A stretch of 64,000 bases of DNA from Duganella lactea (lineage in GTDB: Bacteria; Pseudomonadota; Gammaproteobacteria; Burkholderiales; Burkholderiaceae_D): contig NZ_WWCP01000001.1 of the NCBI RefSeq assembly GCF_009857505.1, forward strand, positions 1 through 64,000. The letters are read 5' to 3'. Shown here piece after piece: positions 37,401 to 45,327 of this stretch. The position numbers and the translations under genes are program-made. The notes below the pieces were generated by a model. That model saw only the letters and a list, made by a program, of their open reading frames with translations, was not told the DNA's origin and did not search any database. Within the stretch, counting starts at the first letter, position 1. Every line of letters starts with the position of its first letter.

Positions 37401-37780
37401 TGCTGGGCGCGATGGAGACCGGCTACCAGCGCGGCAAGATCCAGGAAGAGTCGATGCTGTACGAGCATCAGAAGCACGACGGCAGCTTGCCCATCATCGG
37501 CGTCAATACCTTCCGCAATCCGAAGGGTGTGGCGGCGCCGGCGCAGATCGAGCTGGCGCGCTCCACCGACGACGAAAAGCAATCGCAGCTCGCGCGCCTG
37601 GAAGACTTCCACCAGCGCCACGCCGCCGAAGCGCCGCAAGCGCTGGCGGCCCTGCGACAAGCCGCCATCGACAACGCCAACGTGTTCGACAAACTGATGG
37701 ACGCGGTGCGTGTCTGCTCGCTGGGCCAGATCACGACCGCGCTGTTCGAAGTCGGCGGCCAGTACCGCCGCAATATGTAG
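34487..37780 (+). CDS. icmF: Fused isobutyryl-CoA mutase IcmF
   Basis: 1097 residues, the usual length for IcmF. The N-terminal adenosylcobalamin-binding domain (about 20-150) has the DGHD motif and [15 protein letters not shown] MeaB-like G-protein domain (about 165-420) has the P-loop [11 protein letters not shown] linker leads to the large mutase domain (about 515-1097, with [13 protein letters not shown] and the [12 protein letters not shown] segment). It interconverts isobutyryl-CoA and n-butyryl-CoA (and related acyl-CoAs) using B12, and the built-in GTPase acts as its chaperone. The indolepyruvate oxidoreductase upstream suggests a shared role in branched-chain or aromatic amino-acid use. 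Confidence 0.95.
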   Translation: MNDLSTPKAAAIADQPPRVANKIRFVTAASLFDGHDASINIMRRILQSNGVEVIHLGHNRSVDEVVTAALAEDVQGIAISSYQGGHVEYFKYMIDLLRQRGGAHIKVFGGGGGVIVPHEIEELHAYGVTKIFSPEDGQRMGLVGMIQWMVQQCDIDLSRYAPTSLVPLREGADTAARHRPLAQLITALENEKAAPTLRAELLAAAEDLPAPTLGITGTGGAGKSSLTDELIRRIRLDQGDTLNIAVISIDPSRRKSGGALLGDRIRMNAINPWAGQSRVFMRSLATREAGSEISQALPDVIAACKVAGFDLVIVETSGIGQGDAAIVPHVDVSLYVMTPEFGAASQLEKIDMLDFADFIAINKFDRKGALDALRDVAKQYQRNRELWSKRPEEMPVYGTQASRFNDDGVTALYQGLLPKLAEFGLRAQPSKLPATDIRHSSGKHVIVPPARARYLAEIADTVRGYHRFTRKQVTLARERQQLSATKRMLAIAHKTADLDDLIAERDTAMDAGAKKLLAQWPDMQAAYAGDDYVVNIRDKEIRTRLVQHTLSGTRIRKVALPRYEDHGEILRFLMLENVPGSFPFTAGVFAFKREGEDPTRMFAGEGDAFRTNRRFKLVSTGMDAKRLSTAFDSVTLYGADPALRPDIYGKVGNSGVSIATLDDMKVLYDGFNLCSPSTSVSMTINGPAPTILAMFMNAAIDQQISKFVEENKRQPSADEAAKIKAWVLQNVRGTVQADILKEDQGQNTCIFSTEFSLKVMGDIQEYFVHHQVRNFYSVSISGYHIAEAGANPISQLAFTLSNGFTFVEAYRARGMHIDDFAPNLSFFFSNGMDPEYTVLGRVARRIWAVAMRDKYGANDRSQKLKYHVQTSGRSLHAQEIDFNDIRTTLQALIAVYDNCNSLHTNAYDEAITTPTDESVRRALAIQLIINREWGLAKNENPNQGAFIIDELTDLVEEAVLQEFERIAERGGVLGAMETGYQRGKIQEESMLYEHQKHDGSLPIIGVNTFRNPKGVAAPAQIELARSTDDEKQSQLARLEDFHQRHAAEAPQALAALRQAAIDNANVFDKLMDAVRVCSLGQITTALFEVGGQYRRNM

Positions 37781-37794
37781 GCGTTGTGAAGCGC

Positions 37795-39240
37795 CTATTT
37801 CAGCTTGCCCGCGCCGGCGTTGGCTGGCACGGAGGTCAGTGTGGCCGTCGCCGTTTGCAGCGTGTAGGCATACGGTGGCGTCCACAGGCTGGCGGCTGGT
37901 GGCTGGGCGAAGCCGCATTGGCCGTCCACCGCGCTGGTGCCCGATTTGTCGCTGGTGAAGATGTGGCCCGATGAGCGGAAACCGATGAAGTCCTTGCCCT
38001 TGATCGCCTTGCCGCAGAACTCCGCCACCTTCAAGCCGGTGAAGTTGTAGTAGTGATTCTCCAGCAGCATGTTGGAACGGTAGCGCGCATCGGTGCCGCT
38101 CCCGAATTTGACGTCGCTGTCCTTGGTCGAGGTGCTGCCGCTAATCAGGTTGTTGAACATATGGACCTGCCCGAAGCGATTCAACGGTAGACGCGTGGTG
38201 GCGCCGTCCCACCAGTTGCCGCTGAAGGTCACGTGCAGACGGCCTTCGTCGCTCCATGCGCGGCCGCCATCGCCGTTGCCGACCAGCGTGGTCTTGTGGT
38301 GCTTGCCGAACACGCTGTTGGAGATGGTGACGTAATCGCTGCCGCGCACCACATCCAGCGCGCCGTCGTGGCGCGTGTCGTAGGTGCCGGTCGCCAGCGA
38401 ATCCGGCGTGTCGCCGTCGCTGATGGTCAGATGATCGAGGTAGATGTTCTGGCCGCGCGATACCGTCACGCCGTCGGCATAGGCGTTGTCCGAGTCTTCG
38501 GGATTGACGTCCCACGGCGTATCGATCACCAGATTGCGCACGATGACGTTGCGGGTCCAGGTGGGATAGTCGTCGCCGTCCTTGCCGTCGGCGATCCATT
38601 TTTTGAAGTCCGCCTCCGGATCGCCACCCGCCGCCGCCGGCAGCTCGCCGCCGATCAGCAGCGACGTGCCGGTGATGCGCGCCGGCCGGCCCTGCGCGTC
38701 GTTGATGCCAACCAGCGTGGTGTTGGACGGGATCGCGATGGAGCCGCCAAACTTCTGATCCGAATAGCTGGTGTATTCACGGAAGACCGTGTTGTTCTGG
38801 CTCCAGCGCAGGTCGATGTGGCCGATCACGCGGATGATCTTGGGATCGTTGCCGGCTTCCTTGATGGCAGCCACCAGCTGCTGGCCGTTGTACACGGTGT
38901 AGACGCGGTTGGCGATCGCCGAGCCGCCGCCGGTCACCAGCACCGGCCCTTTGCGCGAATGCGCGTGCCAGCCGGTCGCCGGCGCCGGATCGCGCTCAAA
39001 CTTCAGAACACCGCCGGTCGGATCGCTGGCCGCGAACTGCCACACCGGCAGCTTGGGCGCGGCCGCGTAGCTGGCCGGATCATGCAGTCCGCCCACCAGT
39101 ACCGGCGCGGAATAATTGCGCACACCGTATTGGGCGACTTGTAACGGCGTGCTGGCGCCGGTCAGGGTCTTGGCGTCGATGGTGGCGGCTTGGGCGGACG
39201 AGGCCAGCAACACGCCGGCGACGATGAGTGAATAGTTCAT
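37795..39240 (-). CDS. Secreted pectate lyase (PL1-like)
   Basis: 481 residues from ATG 39240 behind CTGGAG; a Sec signal peptide ends near SSAQAA. It is a right-handed parallel beta-helix of PL1 type: VIRNLVID-like segments, DHLTISDGDTPDS, the DGALDVV and SVFGKHHKTTL segment with calcium-binding Asp, and the TRLPLNRFG motif with the conserved Arg. Pectate lyases cleave pectic polygalacturonate in plant cell walls by beta-elimination with Ca2+. No other pectin genes are in the window; a LacI-type regulator lies 1.2 kb away. Confidence 0.9.
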   Translation of the reverse strand: MNYSLIVAGVLLASSAQAATIDAKTLTGASTPLQVAQYGVRNYSAPVLVGGLHDPASYAAAPKLPVWQFAASDPTGGVLKFERDPAPATGWHAHSRKGPVLVTGGGSAIANRVYTVYNGQQLVAAIKEAGNDPKIIRVIGHIDLRWSQNNTVFREYTSYSDQKFGGSIAIPSNTTLVGINDAQGRPARITGTSLLIGGELPAAAGGDPEADFKKWIADGKDGDDYPTWTRNVIVRNLVIDTPWDVNPEDSDNAYADGVTVSRGQNIYLDHLTISDGDTPDSLATGTYDTRHDGALDVVRGSDYVTISNSVFGKHHKTTLVGNGDGGRAWSDEGRLHVTFSGNWWDGATTRLPLNRFGQVHMFNNLISGSTSTKDSDVKFGSGTDARYRSNMLLENHYYNFTGLKVAEFCGKAIKGKDFIGFRSSGHIFTSDKSGTSAVDGQCGFAQPPAASLWTPPYAYTLQTATATLTSVPANAGAGKLK

Positions 39241-39485
39241 GGTTGTCTCCAGAATTGAAATGCACTGATAGCTCGCGACGATCCCTGCCCACGTGCCTGT
39301 GCATTGCACATGGCAATAGAGAGAATGAGTTATGCGTGGGACAGGATCATCATTCAGGCACCTTGCGTACCTGCCGCCGTTGCGAAGAGGGTTGGGGATA
39401 CCGAGTTCGCTCAGGTCAAACGCCGGTGGCGAAAACGCTGCGCAGCCGGTGTTTAAATACTAATCCTGAAGAAAAAATAATGCAA

Positions 39486-39920
39486 CTAGCGAAAATGCGG
39501 GCCGGCGCCGCGTTGCGCCAACGCGTCACCGGAATTGCGCAAGGGGCAGGCTTTCAGCGACAGGCATCCGCAGCCGATGCAGCCGTCCAGCTGATCGCGC
39601 AACTGCGTCAAGGTCGCGATGCGTTCTTCCAGTTCCCGCTTCCAGGTCGCGGACAAACGGCGCCAGTCGGCGACGGTGGGCGTGCGGCCGGACGGCAAGG
39701 CGTCCAGCGCACTGGCGATGTCGGCCAGCGGCAGGCCAACCCGCTGGGCGACCTTGATCACCGCCAGCCGGCGCAGCACCGAGCGCGCATAGCGGCGCTG
39801 GTTGCCGGCGGTGCGCACCGAATGAATCAAGCCCTTGGCTTCGTAAAAGTGCAGCGCGGAGACGGCCACGCCGGAGCGTTCCGCCAGCTCGCCGACGCCC
39901 AGTTCCTTTGGAATCATCAT
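39486..39920 (-). CDS. soxR: SoxR-type redox-sensing MerR regulator
   Basis: 144 residues from ATG 39920 (a second ATG at 39917 has better spacing from AAGGG). The MerR N-terminal domain (about 3-72) has [12 protein letters not shown] and the [15 protein letters not shown] segment. A helix follows, then a C-terminal [2Fe-2S] site with the four Cys in [12 protein letters not shown], the signature of SoxR. SoxR senses redox-cycling compounds or nitric oxide by cluster oxidation. A clear SoxR box and a 19-bp-spacer promoter lie just upstream and drive the divergent RidA-family gene. Confidence 0.93.
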   Translation of the reverse strand: MMIPKELGVGELAERSGVAVSALHFYEAKGLIHSVRTAGNQRRYARSVLRRLAVIKVAQRVGLPLADIASALDALPSGRTPTVADWRRLSATWKRELEERIATLTQLRDQLDGCIGCGCLSLKACPLRNSGDALAQRGAGPHFR

Positions 39921-39925
39921 ATCCC

Positions 39926-39956
39926 TTGACCTCAAGTTAAGTTGAGATTTTATAGT
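39926..39956 (+). promoter_or_regulatory. SoxR-controlled promoter and SoxR box
   Basis: -35 TTGACC (39926-39931) and -10 TATAGT (39951-39956) are separated by a 19-bp spacer, the over-long spacing typical of MerR-family promoters. The spacer contains the near-palindrome CCTCAAGTTAAGTTGAGA (39930-39947), which matches the SoxR consensus CCTCAAGTTAACTTGAGG closely. It would drive the RidA gene at 39986; the same box lies at the soxR start for possible self-control. Confidence 0.85.
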
Positions 39957-39985
39957 GTCCGCACATTCACTGCACAAAGGGCATC

Positions 39986-40390
39986 ATGAAGTTCATCAAT
40001 CCAGAAGGTCTGTACGATCCACGTCCCAACGGCTACAGCCACGTTGTGGTGGCGGAAGCGCCAGCGCGCATCATCTACCTTGCCGGCCAGGGCGGCGAGA
40101 ACACGGAGGGCGAATTGTCCGACGACTTCGGCGCGCAGGTCGCGCAGGCGCTGCGCAATCTGCAGACCGCGCTGGCGGCGGCCGGCGCCACGCATACCGA
40201 AGTGGCCAAGGTCACGGCGCTGATCGTGGATCACAGCGAAGCGCGTCTCGCCATATTCAGCAAGGCGCTGCGCGCGATGTGGGGCGATCATCCAGCGCCG
40301 GCCTGCACGCTGATCCCGGTGCCGCGCCTGGCGCTGGACGGCATGCTGTTTGAAATCGAGGCGACCGTGGTGCAGCAGGAGATCTACTGA
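39986..40390 (+). CDS. RidA (YjgF/YER057c) family protein
   Basis: 134 residues of the trimeric RidA family: KFINPEGL at the start, YLAGQGGENTEG with the QA/QN-like loop, a central VTALIVDHSEARLAI strand-helix, and ACTLIPVPRLALDG near the end. RidA proteins deaminate reactive enamines or imines, and some act as redox-responsive chaperones. The key Arg region PVPRLA is present. Transcription probably starts from the SoxR-type promoter right upstream, so it should respond to redox stress. Confidence 0.9.
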   Translation: MKFINPEGLYDPRPNGYSHVVVAEAPARIIYLAGQGGENTEGELSDDFGAQVAQALRNLQTALAAAGATHTEVAKVTALIVDHSEARLAIFSKALRAMWGDHPAPACTLIPVPRLALDGMLFEIEATVVQQEIY

Positions 40391-40411
40391 GTGTGAGTAA
40401 CGCCGCGCGCT

Positions 40412-41431
40412 TCAGGCGTCGCTTGCCTTGACCCGGCCCACGGTGGCGCCTTCCAGCAACACCGGCTGCCATAGTTCTTGCAGTTCGCCGGCGGGCACGC
40501 CGTTGATCAGGGCGAGCAGCATGTCGACCATGCGCGCACCGGCCTTGCACGGATCCGGCTGGTCGATGGTGGTGACGTTGGCGCCGGCCAGCGTGTCGGC
40601 CATGCTGCCCCAGACGATGACCGAGATGTCCTGGCCGATGACAATGCCGGCATCGAGCAGTGCGCGCACCGCGCCAACGCCGGACAGGTGGTTGTCGACG
40701 ATGACCGCCGTCGGTCGCGGCGAGCAGGCCAGCAACTGCTGCATGGCCTGGTAGCCACTGCGGCGGTCCAGCGTGTTGTCGATGAGGTAGCGCGGATCGG
40801 CCGCCAGGCCTGCCGCCGCCAGCGCGGCGACAAAGCTGTCCTTGCGCTGCCGGGCGAAGTTCAGTTCCAGCGGGGCGCTGATCAGGGCCAGGCGCTGGTG
40901 GCCGAGCCCCAGCAAACGCTCCATGGCGATGCGGATGCCGGCCTCGTTGTCGTAGTCGAACCACGCATACGGCGCCTTCAGTTCGGTGCGGCCATGGGCG
41001 ACAAACGGGAATTGGGCTTTGCTCAAAAAGGCGATACGCTCGTCGCGCACCAGCGTGCGCCCGACCACCAGGCCATCGACACGCCGTCCGCGCACCATTT
41101 GCTGATACGCCGGCTGCTCGGCCGCCGGCGATACCGGCGCGATGATCAGGCTGTTGTTGACCGCCTCCAGCGCCGACGACATGCCGGCCACCACATCGAG
41201 GAACATCGGATCGCCCATGTCGGACGGCAGCAGCGGGTAGATGATGCCGAAGACATTGGTGCGTCCCAGCGCCAGCGAGCGCGCCATCGGATTGGGCTGA
41301 TAGCCGACCTCCTGGGCCGCCTTCAACACGCGCTCGCGGGTACGCACATTGACTTCCGGGTAACCGTTTAACGCCCGGCTCACCGTGGTCTTGGACATGC
41401 CAAGGTGGTGTGCGAGGTGTGCCAGGTTCAT
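40412..41431 (-). CDS. LacI-family transcriptional regulator
   Basis: 339 residues: LacI helix-turn-helix (about 1-50, with LAHHLGMSKTTVSRALNG), hinge helix (PNPMARSLALGRT) and a periplasmic-binding-protein-like sensor domain (about 60-335) that binds sugars. The operator is not identified with certainty. The gene lies on the same strand as the pectate lyase 1.2 kb away, so pectin-derived sugars are one possible signal; this is inference. RidA converges on it with 21 bp between the stops. Confidence 0.9.
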   Translation of the reverse strand: MNLAHLAHHLGMSKTTVSRALNGYPEVNVRTRERVLKAAQEVGYQPNPMARSLALGRTNVFGIIYPLLPSDMGDPMFLDVVAGMSSALEAVNNSLIIAPVSPAAEQPAYQQMVRGRRVDGLVVGRTLVRDERIAFLSKAQFPFVAHGRTELKAPYAWFDYDNEAGIRIAMERLLGLGHQRLALISAPLELNFARQRKDSFVAALAAAGLAADPRYLIDNTLDRRSGYQAMQQLLACSPRPTAVIVDNHLSGVGAVRALLDAGIVIGQDISVIVWGSMADTLAGANVTTIDQPDPCKAGARMVDMLLALINGVPAGELQELWQPVLLEGATVGRVKASDA

Positions 41432-41646
41432 AGTCGATTGTTCAATGTTGACCGCTGATTATAGCGTTTGCGTCGAATTCACCGCCACCCTCATCGACGG
41501 CGTTTTTAAAGAAATACAACATTGGCAGTGCCGCATGACGCCGCCGGACGGCATCACTGCGGGCGGTGCGGTTGGCCTTGCCTTTTTTGTTTTTATGGCC
41601 TAACCTGCAATAAATGATTGTGCATCATCCTGCCTGAAAGAATGCC

Positions 41647-41988
41647 ATGGCCTTGTCCGTCAACGCGCTGCAAGCATCGGTTGCACAAGCTGAAAGGCAG
41701 GTGCAACAAGACCGCGTGCGCGTCAATCAGGACACCAGCCGGCTGGACGCCAGCCGCGACCAGTTGGCCAAGGACAAGCAAACGCTGGCCGACAACCAGC
41801 AGGCAAGCGACAAGGCCACCCAGGCGGCCGAGACGTCCAACCAGCCGCTGCCCACCGTCAATCTCACCCGCGCCATTGAAAATCCACCACGCGCCGAGCA
41901 GGTGCTGCCACCCAACCTGACGATACCCAAGCCGCAGGTCAACACGCTGGGGCAGACCGTCGGCAAGTTCATCAACGTTACGGCTTAG
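41647..41988 (+). CDS. Small coiled-coil protein of unknown function
   Basis: 113 residues. The N-terminal two thirds (about 5-65) is a Gln/Ala/Asp-rich helix with heptad-like spacing (ALQASVAQAERQVQQDRVRV in part), probably a coiled coil; the rest is Pro-rich. No signal peptide, Cys or known domain is seen. It overlaps the end of the convergent MBL-hydrolase gene by 11 bp. A GAAAGA-type site precedes ATG 41647. Coding quality is good but the function is unknown; it may be an Oxalobacteraceae-specific protein. Confidence 0.7.
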   Translation: MALSVNALQASVAQAERQVQQDRVRVNQDTSRLDASRDQLAKDKQTLADNQQASDKATQAAETSNQPLPTVNLTRAIENPPRAEQVLPPNLTIPKPQVNTLGQTVGKFINVTA

Positions 41989-43033
41989 CCGTCACCAGCG
42001 CTTCCCACCATTTGGCTTCCGCATGTGGCTGGAGAATATCCAGCTGCTTTCCGATTTCCGGCGTGGCGATCGGCCGACGGTGTTCGGCCGCCAGCCGCGT
42101 GATGCGGTCGAACGGATCGTGCCACGCGTGCAGCGACAAATCAAAGGTGCCATTGTGGATCGGCAGCAGCACCTTGCCGCGCAAATCGATATGCGCCTGC
42201 AACGACTCTTCCGGCTGCATGTGCACGTCCGGCCACTGCGGATCGTAGGCGCCGGTTTCCACCATGGTCAGGTCAAACGGGCCGTAGCGGCGGCCGATTT
42301 CCTTGAAACCGTCGAAATAGCCGCTGTCGCCGCTGAAGAAGAGGCGCACGTCGCGGTCTTCGATGACAAACGAGGCCCACAGCGTTTTGTTGCGGTCACG
42401 CAGGCCACGGCCGGAAAAGTGCTGCGCCGGCGTGGCCACCAGCTTCAGGCCGGCGACCTGGGTGGCTTGCCACCAGCCCAACTGCCGCACCTTGTGCGCC
42501 GGGATGCCCCAGGCGATCAGGCGCTCGCCCACGCCCAGCGTGGTGATGAAGTGCTCGGTCTTGGCCGCCAGCTGTTTGACGGCGGCATGGTCCAGATGGT
42601 CGTAATGGTCATGCGACAGGATTACACCCTTGATCGGCGGCAGCTCGTCGATGCTGATCGGCGGCGGGTGGAAACGCCGCGGGCCGGCCCACTGCACCGG
42701 CGACGCGCGCTCGGAAAACACCGGGTCGGTCAGCCAGAAATGGCCGTCCAGCTTGAGCAGCACCGTCGAGTGGCCGAGGCGGAACAGGCTGCGATCCGGC
42801 GCCGCCAATAATTGCCGCTGCGTCAGCGCGTGCACCGGTATCGGCTGCGACGGCACCGTGTCTTTCGGCTTGTCGAAGGCGAAGCGCAGCATGATGCCCA
42901 GCGATTTGACGAAGCCCATCTTGTGCATCCGCACCGGATTGCGGAAACGGCCATCGCGCGTGCGCGGCGCGCTGGGGACGGCCAATCCGTCCAGCCGCTC
43001 AATCGCGGACTCGGCAATTACAGATCGCTGCAT
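41978..43033 (-). CDS. MBL-fold metallo-hydrolase (NAPE-PLD/UlaG-like)
   Basis: 351 residues. The metallo-beta-lactamase fold has SHDHYDHLDH (metal ligands), later His (PAQHFSGRG), FSGDSGYF with its Asp ligand, and a C-terminal HNGTFDLS. The layout is closest to NAPE-phospholipase D-like and UlaG-like hydrolases, which act on phosphodiesters or lactones. No signal peptide is seen, although a short hydrophobic segment lies at 45-55. The substrate is unknown. Confidence 0.88.
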   Translation of the reverse strand: MQRSVIAESAIERLDGLAVPSAPRTRDGRFRNPVRMHKMGFVKSLGIMLRFAFDKPKDTVPSQPIPVHALTQRQLLAAPDRSLFRLGHSTVLLKLDGHFWLTDPVFSERASPVQWAGPRRFHPPPISIDELPPIKGVILSHDHYDHLDHAAVKQLAAKTEHFITTLGVGERLIAWGIPAHKVRQLGWWQATQVAGLKLVATPAQHFSGRGLRDRNKTLWASFVIEDRDVRLFFSGDSGYFDGFKEIGRRYGPFDLTMVETGAYDPQWPDVHMQPEESLQAHIDLRGKVLLPIHNGTFDLSLHAWHDPFDRITRLAAEHRRPIATPEIGKQLDILQPHAEAKWWEALVTAKP

Positions 43034-43155
43034 GATTCACTCCTGAAAAGCCAACGTTAGCCGCTAAAGACGCACCGCGCGCGCGAATATTGTATGCGCT
43101 GTGCCGGTAAACCGATTACGGCTAAAATGCAATCGTCCCAACCAGCGGAGCGCCC

Positions 43156-43461
43156 ATGTCGATTACCCCGGAAGAACTGGAACTGCTGATGCAGGAGGTG
43201 GAGCGGGAAGACCCGATCGACTTCGCCGACCTGCCGTTCGATGAACACGATTTGCGCGGGCTGATCGCCAACCATCTGTGCGAGATGGCCGGCGCCATGG
43301 ACAACTTCAGCGCAGAAGACAAGCACCTGACGCTGCTGGCCGTCGCCGCCAAGCTGGTGCTGGAAAACATGGTGCTGAATGTGCGGCTGCTGCGCCGGCA
43401 CGGCGTGCCGCTAAGCGACACCACGGAAGCGCTGTTGCAGCGCCTCCGCAAGAAAGATTAG
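43156..43461 (+). CDS. Conserved hypothetical small protein
   Basis: 101 residues, acidic N-terminus (EEREDPIDFADLPFDEHD in part) followed by two helices (about 35-80). A GGAG motif lies 5 nt before the ATG. No known domain and no Cys. It is 122 bp from the MBL-hydrolase start, which is divergent, and its stop overlaps the AhpD-like gene stop by 4 bp. The codon usage fits its neighbours, so it is probably a real gene; function unknown. Confidence 0.7.
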   Translation: MSITPEELELLMQEVEREDPIDFADLPFDEHDLRGLIANHLCEMAGAMDNFSAEDKHLTLLAVAAKLVLENMVLNVRLLRRHGVPLSDTTEALLQRLRKKD

Positions 43462-43994
43462 CCGGCGCGCGGGAAATCGATCTCGGTCACATTGACCCGG
43501 TTGAACAGATTGGTGAAGGTGATGGCGGTGATGGCCAGCAAGGTGTCGACCAGCTGGGCGTCACTGTAGCCGGCCGCCTGCGCCGCGCTGACCACCTCGG
43601 CCGGCACGTCGCCGCTGGTGGTGACCACGCTGTGCACGAAGCTGGCCAGCGCATCCAGACGGGCATCGCCGCTCGGCTGGCCGTGGCGCACGCCACGCAT
43701 GGCGTCGGCGCTGAGACCGGCTTTGGCGCCGATCAGCGTGTGCGCGGCCAGGCAGTAATCACAAGCGGCGTCCTGGCTGACGGCCAGTTTGACCACCTCG
43801 ATTTCCTTGGCGCTCAGGCTGCTTTTGCGCAGCGCGGCGTCCAGGTTCAGCACGGCTTCCAGCGCCACCGGGCTATTGCTGCCGATGCCGGCATAGGCGT
43901 TCGGCACCTTGCCGACCGCACCCTTGATGGCGGTGAACAGTTGCGCGGCGTGGCCGGTGGCTTCCGAGACAGGCTGGGTGAACAAGCGGGACAT
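43458..43994 (-). CDS. Carboxymuconolactone decarboxylase / AhpD-like protein
   Basis: 178 residues of the CMD family. The redox-type CxxC with following His is visible as CDYCLAAHTLIG (about 84-95), the alkylhydroperoxidase D-like active site. The helices around it match the family (AVVKLAVS-like, FVHSVVTTSGDVP). These proteins act in peroxide reduction or as gamma-carboxymuconolactone decarboxylases; the CxxC favours the peroxide side. An AraC regulator is divergent from 44107, 112 bp away, and probably controls it. Confidence 0.88.
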   Translation of the reverse strand: MSRLFTQPVSEATGHAAQLFTAIKGAVGKVPNAYAGIGSNSPVALEAVLNLDAALRKSSLSAKEIEVVKLAVSQDAACDYCLAAHTLIGAKAGLSADAMRGVRHGQPSGDARLDALASFVHSVVTTSGDVPAEVVSAAQAAGYSDAQLVDTLLAITAITFTNLFNRVNVTEIDFPRAG

Positions 43995-44106
43995 GATGTG
44001 TTTCCTTTCAAAAGTGATTTGGTATGGAAACAGTGTAGGCCGGCCGCTTGCGATGGTGAATATCCCAAATGCTCTATAATTTGCTCTATCGTCTCATCCG
44101 TAACTT

Positions 44107-45012
44107 ATGGACCCGCTCAGCCACCTGCTCTCGCTGTACCCGGTGCAAACCGCACTGGACGTGCGTTGCCGCTTCGGCGCGCCGTGGGTACTGCAGCATG
44201 GCGGCACGCCGCGTGGCGTCGCTCCCTATCACCTGATTGTGCACGGCGAGGCGCACGCCGGCGAGCTGACGCTGCAAACCGGCGACATCATCGTCTTCCC
44301 GCAGGGCGGCGCGCACCAGTTGCATCTCGGCGACCCGGCCGGCGCCACGCCGCCGCGCAGCGTACCCGGCCTGCTGCGTCTGGAAAGCAATGACGGCGAC
44401 GGGCCGCAAACCGACATCCTGTGCGGTGAATTCCATTTCGACCTCGACGGCAGCGCCGGGCTGCTGGCCGCGTTGCCGTCGGTGCTGGTGGTGCGCACCG
44501 CCGGTCGGCCGGAGGCACAAAGCCTGCGCCACCTGCTGCGCATGCTGCAAGAAGAAGCGGAGACGCCGCGCGGCGGCTCCGAAGCCATCATCCGGCAACT
44601 GGCCTCGGCGCTGTTCGCGCTGTTGATCCGTACCTGGCTGGAGCAGTCGCTGGCGGTGCCCGGCCTGTTCGGCGTGCTGGCCGAGCGGCGCCTGCAGGCG
44701 GCCATGCACGGCATGCTGACGGCGCCGGAAAAACCGTGGACGTTGGAAGCGCTGGCGGACACCAGCCACATGTCGCGCGCCACCTTCGCACGCCTGTTCA
44801 AGCAGGCCGCCAACGCCACGCCGGCCGAGGTGCTGACGCAATTGCGGATGGCGCGCGCCGCCCGTCTGCTGGAGGCGGGACGCCACGCCGGCGACGTCGC
44901 AGAGGCGGTCGGCTACCAATCGGAAGCGGCCTTCAACCGCGCCTTCAAGCGCCAGTACGGCGCCAGCCCCGGCGCCTACCGCCGTGGCGGCGCAAGCCGC
45001 AACCCAGACTGA
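44107..45012 (+). CDS. AraC-family regulator with cupin sensor
   Basis: 301 residues. An N-terminal cupin-like part (about 15-180, AraC_binding_2/cupin_6 type: DIIVFPQGGAHQLHLGD) is followed by an AraC/XylS DNA-binding domain (about 195-300) with two helix-turn-helices (LADTSHMSRATFARLFKQA; VGYQSEAAFNRAFKR) and the final YRRGGAS. It is divergent from the AhpD-like gene. Regulators of this cupin_6 group often control a neighbouring oxidoreductase gene. Confidence 0.9.
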   Translation: MDPLSHLLSLYPVQTALDVRCRFGAPWVLQHGGTPRGVAPYHLIVHGEAHAGELTLQTGDIIVFPQGGAHQLHLGDPAGATPPRSVPGLLRLESNDGDGPQTDILCGEFHFDLDGSAGLLAALPSVLVVRTAGRPEAQSLRHLLRMLQEEAETPRGGSEAIIRQLASALFALLIRTWLEQSLAVPGLFGVLAERRLQAAMHGMLTAPEKPWTLEALADTSHMSRATFARLFKQAANATPAEVLTQLRMARAARLLEAGRHAGDVAEAVGYQSEAAFNRAFKRQYGASPGAYRRGGASRNPD

Positions 45013-45013
45013 A

Positions 45014-45298
45014 TTACCGGCTCGCCGCCGGCACCTGAAGCGTCAGGTCAGTCTCGGCAATCGCCACACAAGGCAGAATATACCCGTCGCGCTTCTCGTC
45101 CAGGCTCAAGCCCGGCCACTCGATCTTGTAGCGCACCGTGCCGCTGGTGGCGCGGCAGAGGCAGGTACGGCACGTGCCGTTGCGGCACGAGCTCGGCAAG
45201 CGAATGCCCGCCTTGTCCGCCGCCTGCAACAGCGTATCCGGCGCCGTCGCGTCAAAACTCCATCCCTGCCCTGCCAGCGTTACCTTCATGCCTGCCAT
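45014..45298 (-). CDS. Plant-type [2Fe-2S] ferredoxin
   Basis: 94 residues from ATG 45298 (AAGGCGA upstream; a later ATG at 45289 is also possible). The cluster ligands are in CRNGTCRTCLC with the fourth Cys 33 residues on (ILPCVAIA), the adrenodoxin/plant-type pattern. It carries one electron between a reductase and an acceptor such as an oxygenase. No partner is adjacent. Its stop is 2 nt from that of the convergent AraC gene. Confidence 0.88.
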   Translation of the reverse strand: MAGMKVTLAGQGWSFDATAPDTLLQAADKAGIRLPSSCRNGTCRTCLCRATSGTVRYKIEWPGLSLDEKRDGYILPCVAIAETDLTLQVPAASR

Positions 45299-45327
45299 CC
45301 ATGTCGCCTGTCCAAGGCGACATGATA

